Assembly (NCBI RefSeq): GCF_000213055.1
Contig: NZ_CM001165.1
Span: forward strand, 4,858,945-4,922,944
Length of the DNA: 64,000 nucleotides
Source of the DNA: Streptomyces sp. Tu6071
GTDB taxonomy: Bacteria; Actinomycetota; Actinomycetes; Streptomycetales; Streptomycetaceae
Direction of reading: 5' to 3'
Shown: positions 33,788 to 42,347 of the stretch, piece after piece
How positions within the stretch are numbered: position 1 is the first letter of the stretch
Layout: each line of letters starts with the position of its first letter
Notes under the pieces: generated by a model
Database searches by the model: none
What the model was told of the DNA's origin: nothing
What the model saw: only the letters and a program-made list of their open reading frames with translations
Translations under genes and position numbers: made by a program

Positions 33788-35041
33788 ATGAGCGACGGAG
33801 CGGAGGACGCCCGGTTGCGGGCAGTCGTGGAGCTGGCGCAGGCCATGGCCGTGGCGCGCTCCGCTCGGGAGACGTGGCGGGCGGCGGCGCGGGGGGCGCG
33901 GCGGGCGCTCGGCGGGAGCTTCGCCGCGCTGTCGGTGTGGGAGCGGGGGCCGGGGCGGCTGCGGGTGCTCGTCAACGAGGGGGAGCGGGCGCCGGGCGAG
34001 GAGGAGTTCCCCGAGGACGAGACGTATCCCGTGCACCGGTTTCCCGAGATCACCGAGTTCCTGCACGAGCGCTGGGCGCGCGGCGGCGCCCCGCACGCCT
34101 GGGCCGAGACCGCCGAGGGCCCGGCCGGGGGCGAGGCCGGGTACTGCCACCAGCGGGTCGCCGCGCTGCGCCGCCGGGGGCGCGGCGCCTGCGTCGTCGC
34201 GCCGCTCGTGCTCGACGGGCGCGCCTGGGGCGAGCTGTACGTGGCGCGCCGCGCGGGGGCGCCGGTGTTCGGGCAGGCGGAGGCGGGGCTCGCGACCGTC
34301 CTCGCCGCGGTCGTCGCCGCCGGTCTCGCGCAGCTCCACCGCCTGGAGGAGGCCCGCAGGCTCGCCTTCACCGACCCGCTCACCGGGCTCGCCAACCGCC
34401 GCCTCGTCGACCAGCGCCTCGACGAGGCCCTGGAGCGGCACCGGGACGAAGGGCTCGTCCTGAGCCTCGTCGTGTGCGACCTCAACGGCCTCAAGCGGGT
34501 CAACGACACCCAGGGGCACGCGGTCGGCGACCACCTCCTCGAACGCTTCGGGTGCGTCCTCTCGCGCGGCGCCGCCCGCCTCGGCACGGGCACGCTCGCC
34601 GCGCGCCTCGGCGGCGACGAGTTCTGCCTCCTCGCCCTCGGCCCCGGGGCGGACGAGGTCGTCGCCGTCGCGGAGGAGATCTGCGCGGCGGCGTACGCGC
34701 TCGACGTCGGCGAGGGCGTCGCGTGCGGTGTCGCCTCGACGGGCGACCCCATCGGCCCGGTCGCCTCGGCCCGCCGCCTCTTCCGGCTCGCGGACGCGGC
34801 GCAGTACGAGGCGAAGGGCCTCGCGGCGCGCCGCCCCGTCGTCGCGGGGCGCGAGGGGAGCGACGACCCGGTGGTCCGCCTCGCCGACGCCGTCCGCGCG
34901 GACCCGGACGACGCCCGTCAGGAGATACCCGGGTACGGCACCACCCCCGCGCCCCCCACCGAGCGCCGCCGCATCCGCGGCAGGCGCCGCCCCGGCCCTT
35001 GCGCCGAGCACCCCGGTGACCCCGGCTCCCCCCGCGACTGA
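33788..35041 (+). CDS. GAF-GGDEF diguanylate cyclase
   Basis: The product is 417 residues. A GAF-like sensor domain (about residues 15-180) precedes a GGDEF domain starting at AFTDPLTGLANRRL near residue 195. The catalytic GGDEF is intact in AARLGGDEFCLLA near residue 278, so c-di-GMP synthesis is expected. The RxxD inhibitory site that normally precedes the GGDEF loop is not visible. The last 70 residues are Pro/Arg-rich. In Streptomyces c-di-GMP blocks sporulation through BldD. ATG at 33788. hutH follows after 60 bp. Confidence 0.9.
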   Translation: MSDGAEDARLRAVVELAQAMAVARSARETWRAAARGARRALGGSFAALSVWERGPGRLRVLVNEGERAPGEEEFPEDETYPVHRFPEITEFLHERWARGGAPHAWAETAEGPAGGEAGYCHQRVAALRRRGRGACVVAPLVLDGRAWGELYVARRAGAPVFGQAEAGLATVLAAVVAAGLAQLHRLEEARRLAFTDPLTGLANRRLVDQRLDEALERHRDEGLVLSLVVCDLNGLKRVNDTQGHAVGDHLLERFGCVLSRGAARLGTGTLAARLGGDEFCLLALGPGADEVVAVAEEICAAAYALDVGEGVACGVASTGDPIGPVASARRLFRLADAAQYEAKGLAARRPVVAGREGSDDPVVRLADAVRADPDDARQEIPGYGTTPAPPTERRRIRGRRRPGPCAEHPGDPGSPRD

Positions 35042-35101
35042 CCCGTCCGCCGATGACCCGCATCCCCACTCTGTCTTCTCGTCGATTCATTTCGTAGGGT
35101 C

Positions 35102-36661
35102 ATGAATATGGATATGCACACTGTGGTGCTCGGGTCGAGCGGTGTCACCGCGGCCGAGACCCTCGCCGTGGCCCGCGCCGACGCGCGGGTCGAGCTGGGC
35201 GCCGAGGCGCGCGAGGCGCTCGCGAAGGCGCGCGCGACGATCGACGCGCTCGCCGAGAAGCCCGAGCCGGTCTACGGCGTCTCGACCGGTTTCGGGGCGC
35301 TCGCGAGCCGGCACATCGCCCCCGACCTGCGCGCCAGGCTCCAGCGCAACATCGTCCGCTCGCACGCGGCCGGGATGGGCCCGCGCGTCGAGCGCGAGGT
35401 GGTGCGGGCGCTGATGTTCCTGCGCCTGAAGACGGTGTGCTCGGGGCACACGGGCGTCCGCCCCGAGGTGGCGCAGTCGATGGCCGACCTGCTCAACGTC
35501 GGGATCACCCCCGTCGTCCACGAGTACGGCTCGCTCGGCTGCTCGGGCGACCTCGCCCCGCTCAGCCACTGCGCCCTGACCCTCATGGGGGAGGGCGACG
35601 CGGAGGGCCCGGACGGTGTCGTACGGCCCGCGGGCGAGCTGCTCGACGCGCACGGCCTCAAGCCGGTCGAGCTGCGCGAGAAGGAGGGGCTCGCGCTCCT
35701 CAACGGCACCGACGGCATGCTCGGCATGCTCCTCATGGCCCTCGACGACCTCGCGCGCCTCCACACCTCCGCCGACATCACCGCCGCGCTCTCGCTGGAG
35801 GCGCTGCTCGGCACGCGGAAGGTCCTCGCGCCGGAGCTCCAGGCCGTCCGCCCGCACCCGGGCCAGGCGGCGAGCGCCGCGAACATGCTCAAGGTCCTCG
35901 CGAACTCCCGGCTCACCGGGCACCACCAGGACGAGGCCCCGCGCGTCCAGGACGCCTACTCGGTGCGCTGCGCCCCGCAGGTCGCGGGCGCGGGCCGGGA
36001 CACGCTCGCGCACGCCCGTACGGTCGCCGAGCGCGAACTCGCCGCCGCCGTCGACAACCCGGTCGTCCTGGAGGACGGCCGCGTCGAGTCCAACGGCAAC
36101 TTCCACGGCGCCCCGGTCGCGTACGTGCTCGACTTCCTCGCGATCACCGCCGCCGACCTCGCCTCGATCGCCGAGCGCCGCACCGACCGGCTCCTCGACA
36201 AGAACCGCTCGCACGGGCTGCCGCCCTTCCTCGCCGACGACGCGGGCGTGGACTCCGGGCTCATGATCGCCCAGTACACGCAGGCGGCGCTGGTCAGCGA
36301 GCTGAAGCGGCTCGCCGTCCCGGCCTCGGTGGACTCGATCCCGTCCTCGGCGATGCAGGAGGACCACGTCTCCATGGGCTGGTCGGCGGCGCGCAAGCTC
36401 CGTACGGCCGTGGCGAACCTGACGCGGGTCGTGGCCGTCGAGCTGTACGCGGCGACGCGCGCGCTGGAGATCCGTACGGCCGACGGGGGCCCGCGCGCCT
36501 CGGACGGTGGCCGCGCGGCGCTCGACGCGGTGCGCGCGGCGGGGGTGCTCGGCGCGGGTCCCGACCGCTTCCTCGCGCCCGACCTCGCGGCGGCGGAGAC
36601 CTTCGTCCGCGACGGCTCCCTCGTGCGCGCGGTCGAGGCGGCCGTGGGACCGCTGGCCTGA
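35102..36661 (+). CDS. hutH: Histidine ammonia-lyase
   Basis: It deaminates histidine to urocanate, the first step of histidine use. The 519-residue length is standard. The MIO-forming tripeptide lies in GSLGCSGDLAPLSH; here it is Cys-Ser-Gly rather than the usual Ala-Ser-Gly, as I recall for Streptomyces HutH. Other markers: YGVSTGFG, NGTDGMLG, VQDAYSVRC, SMGWSAARK. Three in-frame ATGs (35102, 35108, 35114) follow an AGGG sequence; the first is used, but 35108 fits spacing better. A very strong terminator hairpin follows the stop. No other hut genes are adjacent. Confidence 0.96.
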   Translation: MNMDMHTVVLGSSGVTAAETLAVARADARVELGAEAREALAKARATIDALAEKPEPVYGVSTGFGALASRHIAPDLRARLQRNIVRSHAAGMGPRVEREVVRALMFLRLKTVCSGHTGVRPEVAQSMADLLNVGITPVVHEYGSLGCSGDLAPLSHCALTLMGEGDAEGPDGVVRPAGELLDAHGLKPVELREKEGLALLNGTDGMLGMLLMALDDLARLHTSADITAALSLEALLGTRKVLAPELQAVRPHPGQAASAANMLKVLANSRLTGHHQDEAPRVQDAYSVRCAPQVAGAGRDTLAHARTVAERELAAAVDNPVVLEDGRVESNGNFHGAPVAYVLDFLAITAADLASIAERRTDRLLDKNRSHGLPPFLADDAGVDSGLMIAQYTQAALVSELKRLAVPASVDSIPSSAMQEDHVSMGWSAARKLRTAVANLTRVVAVELYAATRALEIRTADGGPRASDGGRAALDAVRAAGVLGAGPDRFLAPDLAAAETFVRDGSLVRAVEAAVGPLA

Positions 36662-36664
36662 GCC

Positions 36665-36709
36665 CGGGGCGGCTCCCCGGCGGGTACGACCGGCCGGGGG
36701 GCCGCCCCG
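36665..36709 (+). terminator. hutH terminator hairpin
   Basis: The 17-bp arms (36665-36681 and 36693-36709) pair with a single mismatch around an 11-base loop, starting 3 bp after the hutH stop. It is followed by TTCTCG. Confidence 0.88.
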
Positions 36710-36766
36710 TTCTCGTACGGGCGGGGTACCTGTCCGCTTACGGGGAGGGGCCGCCCCGCCTCTGTA

Positions 36767-37069
36767 CTAGAGCGCCGCCGCGTCCTCGAAGGGCTCGTGG
36801 CGCCCGCGCCTGACCGCGACCGTGACGCACGCCGCGCCGATGCCGAGCGAGGCGAGGCCGCCGACGAGGTACGGGGTCGTGTCGACGCCACCGGTGTCGG
36901 CGAGACGGTGCTCGTCCGCCGTGGCGGTGGTCGCGGCGGCGACCTGGGTGTGCGCGGGTGCCGCTGCCGCGTCCTGGGCCGAGGGCACGAAGGACAGCGC
37001 GCAGAGCACGGCCGCCGAGGCCGTGGCGGTCAGGAGGGACCTGCGGGCGACGGAGGACATGAGGGGCAT
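36767..37069 (-). CDS. Small LAXTG-type sortase substrate
   Basis: The product is 100 residues. It has a signal peptide (RRSLLTATASAAVLCALSFV, with AxA near residue 35), a short 35-residue mature part, then the class-E sortase signal LADTGG, a hydrophobic helix (YLVGGLASLGIGAACVTVAV) and a basic tail RRGRHE. This is the arrangement of chaplin-like and other SrtE substrates, which sortase joins to peptidoglycan. The exposed portion is Ala/Thr-rich and no function is evident. ATG at 37069 or 37060. Confidence 0.82.
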   Translation of the reverse strand: MPLMSSVARRSLLTATASAAVLCALSFVPSAQDAAAAPAHTQVAAATTATADEHRLADTGGVDTTPYLVGGLASLGIGAACVTVAVRRGRHEPFEDAAAL

Positions 37070-37475
37070 CTCCCTTGACGCGCGGGGACGGTGGGGGACG
37101 ACGGGGGACGGGGGCGGCCGGTGCTTGCCGGGGCGGCCCTGGGCGCGATGCTAGTGAGGGACGGCGGGCCGCGAAAGCCGTTCGCCCGAGGCGGTGGGGG
37201 CGCGCGGTGCGCGAGGTCGTACGCATCGGGTCCCCGACGTGGGGAAAACGTCCCTGAAGGACGGCAACCGCTTGGCCCCGATCCTCGTCTCAAGGGGAAA
37301 CAGTGGTCCCCGAGGCCACCGGGACGTGGCATTGCCCACATTCCCGGGGGAGCGCCATCGGACCGGTCGAACGGTTGTTGTACACAGGGATGAGGCGTGG
37401 TTGCCTTCGGCAGCCGTGCGCCCTGTGCACGTTCCGGGGGCCCTGCGGGATTCGGCGACGATGGAGAAGCGAGTG
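37070..37475. promoter_or_regulatory. Promoter region of the L,D-transpeptidase, with a SigE-like promoter
   Basis: This 406-bp gap serves divergent genes. On the plus strand, GCAACC at 37264-37269 and CGTCT at 37286-37290 are 16 bp apart, fitting the reported SigE-type ECF promoter (AAC and CGTC elements). The 5' leader to the lipoprotein ATG would be about 180 nt. No gene is supported. Confidence 0.4.
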
Positions 37476-38741
37476 ATGACGGTCAGCAAGCGGCGCAAGG
37501 CTCTTGCCGCCGCCTCCGCCGTACTGGGCGGAGTGCTGGTGCTCTCCGCCTGCGGCGGTGGCGACGACGACGGCGGCGACAAGGCGGACGGCAAGAGCGG
37601 CGGCGGTTCCTCGTCGCAGGTCGACAAGTCCGCCGCCGAGAAGGCATCGGCCGCGCGAATAAAGATCGCCCCCGCGAACGGCTCCAACGCCGCCAGCATC
37701 AACAACGCGGGCCAGGTCTCGGTCAGCAAGGGCTCGCTCACCGCGGTCTCGCTGACCGCGTCGGACGGCACCAAGGTCGCGGGCGCCTTCTCGGCCGACA
37801 AGACGAGCTGGAAGCCCTCGGCCCAGCTGGAGCGCGCGACGACGTACAAGGTCAACGCGACGGCCCAGGACAGCGACGGGCGCGTGGCGCACGAGAACGG
37901 CAGCTTCACGACCGTCTCGCCGCAGAACAGCTTCATCGGGAACTTCACGCCCGAGGACGGTTCGACGGTCGGCGTCGGCATGCCCGTGTCGATCAACTTC
38001 GACAAGGCCATCACCGAGAAGGACAAGAAGGCCGTCCAGGCGGGCATCAAGGTCTCCAGCAGCTCCAACCAGGAGGTCGTCGGCCACTGGTTCGGCAACC
38101 AGCGCCTCGACTTCCGGCCCGAGCAGTACTGGCAGGCCGGCTCGACCGTGACCCTGAAGCTCGACCTCGACGGGGTCGAGGGCGCGGACGGTGTCTTCGG
38201 CGTCCAGCAGAAGACCGTCACCTTCAAGATCGGCCGCAACCAGGTCTCCACCGTCGACGCCCAGTCGAAGACGATGAAGGTCGAGCGCGACGGGAAGGTC
38301 ATCAAGACCATCCCGATCTCGGCGGGCTCGCCCGACAACAAGACCTACGAGGGCCAGATGGTCATCTCGGAGAAGTACAAGCAGACCCGGATGGACGGCT
38401 CCACCGTCGGCTTCACCGATGACGACGGCAAGGGCGAGTACGACATCAAGGACGTGCCGCACGCCATGCGGCTCTCCAGCTCCGGCACCTTCATCCACGG
38501 CAACTACTGGGGCGCGCCCTCGATCTTCGGGAGCGTCAACACCAGCCACGGCTGCGTGGGCCTCCAGGACGCCAAGGGCGCCAACAACCCGAACACCAAC
38601 GGCGCCTGGTTCTACAACAATTCGATGATCGGTGACGTCGTCGTGGTCAAGAACACCGGCGACAAGACGATCCCGCCGGACAACGGCCTCAACGGCTGGA
38701 ACCTGGGCTGGGACCAGTGGAAGCAGGGCTCCGCCGTCTGA
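37476..38741 (+). CDS. Lipoprotein L,D-transpeptidase (YkuD)
   Basis: The product is 421 residues. The signal peptide ends in the lipobox LSAC (Cys near residue 27), followed by a Gly/Asp/Ser-rich linker. Two Ig-like domains (about residues 60-260) precede the YkuD catalytic domain, whose HGNYW and SHGCVGL (catalytic Cys near residue 358) motifs are intact. It forms 3-3 cross-links in peptidoglycan, outside the membrane. ATG at 37476 has GGAGAAG at a 5-bp spacing; ATG at 37461 is in frame but less well placed. SigE-type promoter elements lie upstream. A perfect 16-bp terminator follows. Confidence 0.94.
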   Translation: MTVSKRRKALAAASAVLGGVLVLSACGGGDDDGGDKADGKSGGGSSSQVDKSAAEKASAARIKIAPANGSNAASINNAGQVSVSKGSLTAVSLTASDGTKVAGAFSADKTSWKPSAQLERATTYKVNATAQDSDGRVAHENGSFTTVSPQNSFIGNFTPEDGSTVGVGMPVSINFDKAITEKDKKAVQAGIKVSSSSNQEVVGHWFGNQRLDFRPEQYWQAGSTVTLKLDLDGVEGADGVFGVQQKTVTFKIGRNQVSTVDAQSKTMKVERDGKVIKTIPISAGSPDNKTYEGQMVISEKYKQTRMDGSTVGFTDDDGKGEYDIKDVPHAMRLSSSGTFIHGNYWGAPSIFGSVNTSHGCVGLQDAKGANNPNTNGAWFYNNSMIGDVVVVKNTGDKTIPPDNGLNGWNLGWDQWKQGSAV

Positions 38742-38773
38742 GCCCACCCCGCACCGTCGCCGCGGTCATCCGC

Positions 38774-38810
38774 ACGAGGGCCCGCCCCCGCAGTGGGGGC
38801 GGGCCCTCGT
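38774..38810. terminator. Perfect 16-bp hairpin terminator
   Basis: The arms 38774-38789 and 38795-38810 pair perfectly around a GCAGT loop, 32 bp after the L,D-transpeptidase stop. Confidence 0.92.
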
Positions 38811-38887
38811 CGCGTCCCGCGCTTCTTCTCACGATCCTTTTATCCGACCCTTAACCGGCCGTCAGAACCGCCTCCTACGGTCGCCCC

Positions 38888-40369
38888 ATGTTCTTCACCT
38901 GTCTGAGGCGCGAGCTGCGCCGCCGCAGAAAAGCGGCCCTCGTCGTCGCCTCCGGGCTCGCTCTGGGCATCGCCCTCGTCATCGTCGTCAACTCGGTCGC
39001 GGCCGGGATGAACAAGGCCCAGGACAAGGTCCTCCAGTCGCTGTACGGGCTCGGCACCGACCTCACCGTCACCAAGGCCGCAGCGGCGCGGAAGGAGGGC
39101 AGCACCGAGGGCCGTCCGCGCTTCGACTTCGACGCGAAGGACAGCGACGACGACAGCGAGCAGAGCAGCGACCGCGTCATGGTCCAGGGCTTCCAGACCC
39201 TCGCCTCCTCGACCGTCGGCAAGGTCGGGGACCAGAGCGGGGTGGCCCAGGCGGTCGGCGGCCTCAGCCTCCAGGTGATGAAGGTCAACGGCCAGTTCAA
39301 GCGCGGCGAGTTCAAGCAGGACCAGAGCAGCGGCTCGGGCGGCCGGGGCGGCTTCGGCGGGAGCGGCGGGGGCGACCAGCCCCCGAGCGGCGAGGTCAGG
39401 GGCGGCGGCGCGCAGTTCGACGTCGACTCGTACTCCGTGTACGGCACCGACGTCGCGCACCCGTCGCTCGGCCCCCTCACCTCCTCGAAGATCACCAAGG
39501 GCCGCACCTTCACGACGAGCGAGACGAACGCGAGGCTCGCCGTCGTCGACAGCGCCTACGCCAAGGAGAAGAAGCTCTCCACGGGCGACGAACTCACCGT
39601 CCACGGGACGAAGTTCGAGATCATCGGTATCGCGACCGCGGACAGCGGCGACGCGGCGGCGAACGTCTACGTGCCCCTTGAGCGGGCGCAGACGCTCGCC
39701 GACGCGAAGAACAAGGTCACGACGGTCTACGTGAAGGCCGCCGACTCGAAGAAGATCGACGCGGTCAAGTCGGCCGTGCTCAAGCAGGTCCCCGGCACCA
39801 CCGTGACGACCTCGGCCGACCTCGCCGACACCGTCTCCGGCTCGCTCTCGACCGCGTCCTCGCTCGCGACGGGCGTCGGCCGCTGGCTCTCCGCCGTCGT
39901 CCTCGCCGCCGCCTTCCTCGTCGCCGGGCTGCTCACGGTCTCCGCGGTGGGCCGCCGGGTGCGGGAGTTCGGCACCCTCAAGGCCCTCGGCTGGTCCAGC
40001 GCCCGCGTCAACCGGCAGGTCGTCGGCGAGGCGGTCGTCAACGGGCTCATCGGCGGTGTCCTCGGCATCGCCGTCGGCCTCCTCGGCGCGTGGATCGTGA
40101 GCCTCGCGGGGCCGACGCTCACGGCCGAGCTCGGCTCCTCGGCGGCGCGCGGCGCGGGCGGCGCGGGCGGTCCCGGCGGCGGCTTCGGCGGCCCCGCGCG
40201 GCAGGCGGCGCAGAAGGCCCTCACGGTCTCGCTCGAAGCGCCGGTCTCGGCGACGACGGTGGTCCTCGCCGTGGTGCTGGCCCTCGGCGGCGGCCTCGTC
40301 GCCGGAGCCTTCGGCGGCTGGCGGGCGACCCGCCTGCGCCCGGCGGACGCGCTGCGCCGCGTCGAGTAG
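38888..40369 (+). CDS. FtsX/MacB-type ABC transporter permease
   Basis: The product is 493 residues. One N-terminal helix (ALVVASGLALGIALVIVVNSV) is followed by a large extracytoplasmic MacB-like domain (about residues 40-330) with Gly/Asp/Ser-rich loops, then three helices near residues 335-480. RRVREFGTLKALGWSSARV is the coupling motif to the ATPase. The ATPase gene follows 101 bp downstream, so the two form a mechanotransmission-type ABC system rather than a classical pump. ATG at 38888. An AT-rich patch (CTTTTATCCGACCCTTAACC) 30-50 bp upstream probably contains the promoter. Confidence 0.93.
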   Translation: MFFTCLRRELRRRRKAALVVASGLALGIALVIVVNSVAAGMNKAQDKVLQSLYGLGTDLTVTKAAAARKEGSTEGRPRFDFDAKDSDDDSEQSSDRVMVQGFQTLASSTVGKVGDQSGVAQAVGGLSLQVMKVNGQFKRGEFKQDQSSGSGGRGGFGGSGGGDQPPSGEVRGGGAQFDVDSYSVYGTDVAHPSLGPLTSSKITKGRTFTTSETNARLAVVDSAYAKEKKLSTGDELTVHGTKFEIIGIATADSGDAAANVYVPLERAQTLADAKNKVTTVYVKAADSKKIDAVKSAVLKQVPGTTVTTSADLADTVSGSLSTASSLATGVGRWLSAVVLAAAFLVAGLLTVSAVGRRVREFGTLKALGWSSARVNRQVVGEAVVNGLIGGVLGIAVGLLGAWIVSLAGPTLTAELGSSAARGAGGAGGPGGGFGGPARQAAQKALTVSLEAPVSATTVVLAVVLALGGGLVAGAFGGWRATRLRPADALRRVE

Positions 40370-40470
40370 CCCCCTGCGCGGGCGGGGCGGCCTCCCCGAC
40401 GCACGCCGCCCCGCCCGTCCCCGCCCCTCTCCTCCCCAGGCCGCGTGCCGCGTGCCGGAAAGCAGCAACC

Positions 40471-41157
40471 ATGTACCAGCTCCGCGAGGTCACCAAGCAG
40501 TACCGGAGAGGCAAGGACACCGTGCGGGCCCTCGCCGGTGTCGACCTCGATCTCGACGACGGCGAACGCCTCGTCGTGCAGGGCCCCACCGGCGGCGGCA
40601 AGTCCACGCTGCTCCAGCTCCTCGGCGGCCTCGACCGGCCGAGCGCGGGCAGCGTCTCGCTCGACGGCACGGACTTCGCGCGCCTCGGCGAGGCGAAGCT
40701 CACCCGGCTGCGCCGCGACAGCATCGGCTTCGTCTTCCAGAGCTTCAACCTCATCCCGACGCTCACCGCGCAGGAGAACGTCGAGACCGCGCTCGTCCCG
40801 CTCGGTACGAAGACCGCCGAGCGCCGCGAACGGGCCGCCGCGGCGCTCGCCTCCGTGGGTCTCGGCGAACGCGGCAAGCACCTGCCGTCCGAGCTGTCCG
40901 GCGGCCAGCAGCAGCGCGTGGCGATCGCCCGCGCGCTCGTCAAGGCCCCCAAGGTGCTCCTCGCCGACGAGCCCACGGGCAACCTCGACGAGACGACGCG
41001 CGACGAGATCATGGACCTGCTCGAAGGGCTCTGGGCGGACCAGGAGTTCACGTTCGTCATGGTCACGCACGACAGCGCCCTCGCCCGCCGCGCACCCCGG
41101 CTCATCACCCTGCGCAAGGGCAGGATCGCCGACGAGAAGACGGCGAAGCCGGTCTGA
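40471..41157 (+). CDS. LolD/MacB-type ABC transporter ATP-binding protein
   Basis: The product is 228 residues. Walker A is GPTGGGKST, the signature is LSGGQQQRVAIARAL, and Walker B is VLLADEPTGNLD, with the H-loop in VTHD. The sequence belongs to the LolD/FtsE family and partners the preceding FtsX-type permease. It starts at ATG 40471, which has an AAAGCAG Shine-Dalgarno-like element. Terminated by a perfect 23-bp hairpin. Substrate unknown. Confidence 0.95.
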   Translation: MYQLREVTKQYRRGKDTVRALAGVDLDLDDGERLVVQGPTGGGKSTLLQLLGGLDRPSAGSVSLDGTDFARLGEAKLTRLRRDSIGFVFQSFNLIPTLTAQENVETALVPLGTKTAERRERAAAALASVGLGERGKHLPSELSGGQQQRVAIARALVKAPKVLLADEPTGNLDETTRDEIMDLLEGLWADQEFTFVMVTHDSALARRAPRLITLRKGRIADEKTAKPV

Positions 41158-41169
41158 GCCACCGGAGCC

Positions 41170-41224
41170 GACCGCACCGGGCCCCCGGACACGCGCACGT
41201 GGTGTCCGGGGGCCCGGTGCGGTC
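41170..41224. terminator. Perfect 23-bp hairpin between convergent genes
   Basis: The arms 41170-41192 and 41202-41224 are fully complementary. It serves the ABC ATPase gene and possibly the convergent XRE gene ending 27 bp later. Confidence 0.92.
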
Positions 41225-41250
41225 CGCCCGGGACCGGCCCTCCGCACGGC

Positions 41251-42150
41251 CTACCCCCGTACGACCGCCGCCGCGTCCTTCCCCCAGCTCCCCAGGAGCC
41301 GCAGCGCCTCCGCCGAGGGCGAGCCCGGCTCCGCGTGGTAGACGAAGAGGCTCTGCCCCGGGTCGTCGGGCAGCCGCAGCGTCTCGTACGAGAGCGTCAG
41401 CTCGCCGACCAGCGGGTGGCGGAACACCTTCGTGCCGTGGCCCAGGTCCCGCACCTCGTGCGCCGCCCACAGCCGCCGGAAGTCCTCGCTGTGCAGCGAC
41501 AGCTCGCCGATGAGGCCCGTCAGCTCGGTGTCCTCGGAGCAGTACCCCGCGTAGACGCGCAGCGCCCGCACCGTCTCGGCGGCCTTCGCCTCCCAGTCCA
41601 CGAAGCGGTCGCGGAGCGCCGGTTCGAGGAAGACGAGGCGCGCGAAGTTGCGGCGGTGCGGCGGGAGGGTGCCGAAGTCGTGCAGGAGCGCCGCGGCGAG
41701 CCGGTTCCAGCCGAGGATGTCGGTGCGGCCGTCGAGGACGTACGCGGGCACGTCGAGCGAGTCGAGGAGCGTGCCGAGCGCGGGGCGCAGCGTGGTGGGG
41801 CAGCCGCGCTTCTTCTTGAGGCCCGGACGGGCGCGCGCGAGGTGGAGCAGGTGCTCGTGCTCGGCGTCGCTCAGCCGCAGCGCGCGGGCGACCGCGTCGA
41901 GGACCTCGGCCGAGACATTGCCCGCGTTGCCCTGTTCGAGCCGTGTGTAGTACGCCACGGAGACGCCCGCGAGCTGCGCCAGCTCCTCGCGCCGCAGCCC
42001 CGGCACCCTGCGCTGCCTGCCCAGCTCGGGCAGCCCCACGTCGCGCGGCTTGAGCCCGGCCCGGCGCAGCCGCAGGAACTCGCTCAGCTCCGCCTTGGGG
42101 TCGAGGGCCCCGGGCACCGCGCGGCCGTCCGGAGGGGGAGTAGTGCTCAT
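41251..42150 (-). CDS. XRE regulator with MmyB-like ligand-binding domain
   Basis: The product is 299 residues. Residues about 25-85 form a helix-turn-helix with the conserved [27 protein letters not shown]. The C-terminal MmyB-like domain contains [22 protein letters not shown] and [20 protein letters not shown]. Such regulators usually sit next to a divergent oxidoreductase that they control; here the neighbour is a zinc alcohol dehydrogenase 198 bp away. ATG at 42150 (MSTTPPPDG). An inverted repeat in the gap may be its operator. Confidence 0.9.
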   Translation of the reverse strand: MSTTPPPDGRAVPGALDPKAELSEFLRLRRAGLKPRDVGLPELGRQRRVPGLRREELAQLAGVSVAYYTRLEQGNAGNVSAEVLDAVARALRLSDAEHEHLLHLARARPGLKKKRGCPTTLRPALGTLLDSLDVPAYVLDGRTDILGWNRLAAALLHDFGTLPPHRRNFARLVFLEPALRDRFVDWEAKAAETVRALRVYAGYCSEDTELTGLIGELSLHSEDFRRLWAAHEVRDLGHGTKVFRHPLVGELTLSYETLRLPDDPGQSLFVYHAEPGSPSAEALRLLGSWGKDAAAVVRG

Positions 42151-42207
42151 CCCTCCAGTATCCGCCGGACGCCGCGGAGCATTCCCGTGAGCCTGTCCTT
42201 GCTGGTG

Positions 42208-42226
42208 GTACGCACGGCAGGCGTAC
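42208..42226. promoter_or_regulatory. Candidate operator between XRE and alcohol dehydrogenase genes
   Basis: GTACGC at 42208-42213 and GCGTAC at 42221-42226 form a perfect 6-bp inverted repeat with a 7-bp spacer in the divergent promoter region. Size and position are suitable for the XRE dimer. Six bases is short, so confidence is limited. Confidence 0.4.
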
Positions 42227-42347
42227 GTCCAAGGGGGATCTGGGCCATCGCCCCGGGCACCCGCACACTGGACGACGGCCCGCACCCGCCACACGGGAGC
42301 CCCCCACGCGGGCCGCGACGAACTACCACGGAGAGTGTTTCCCCCGT

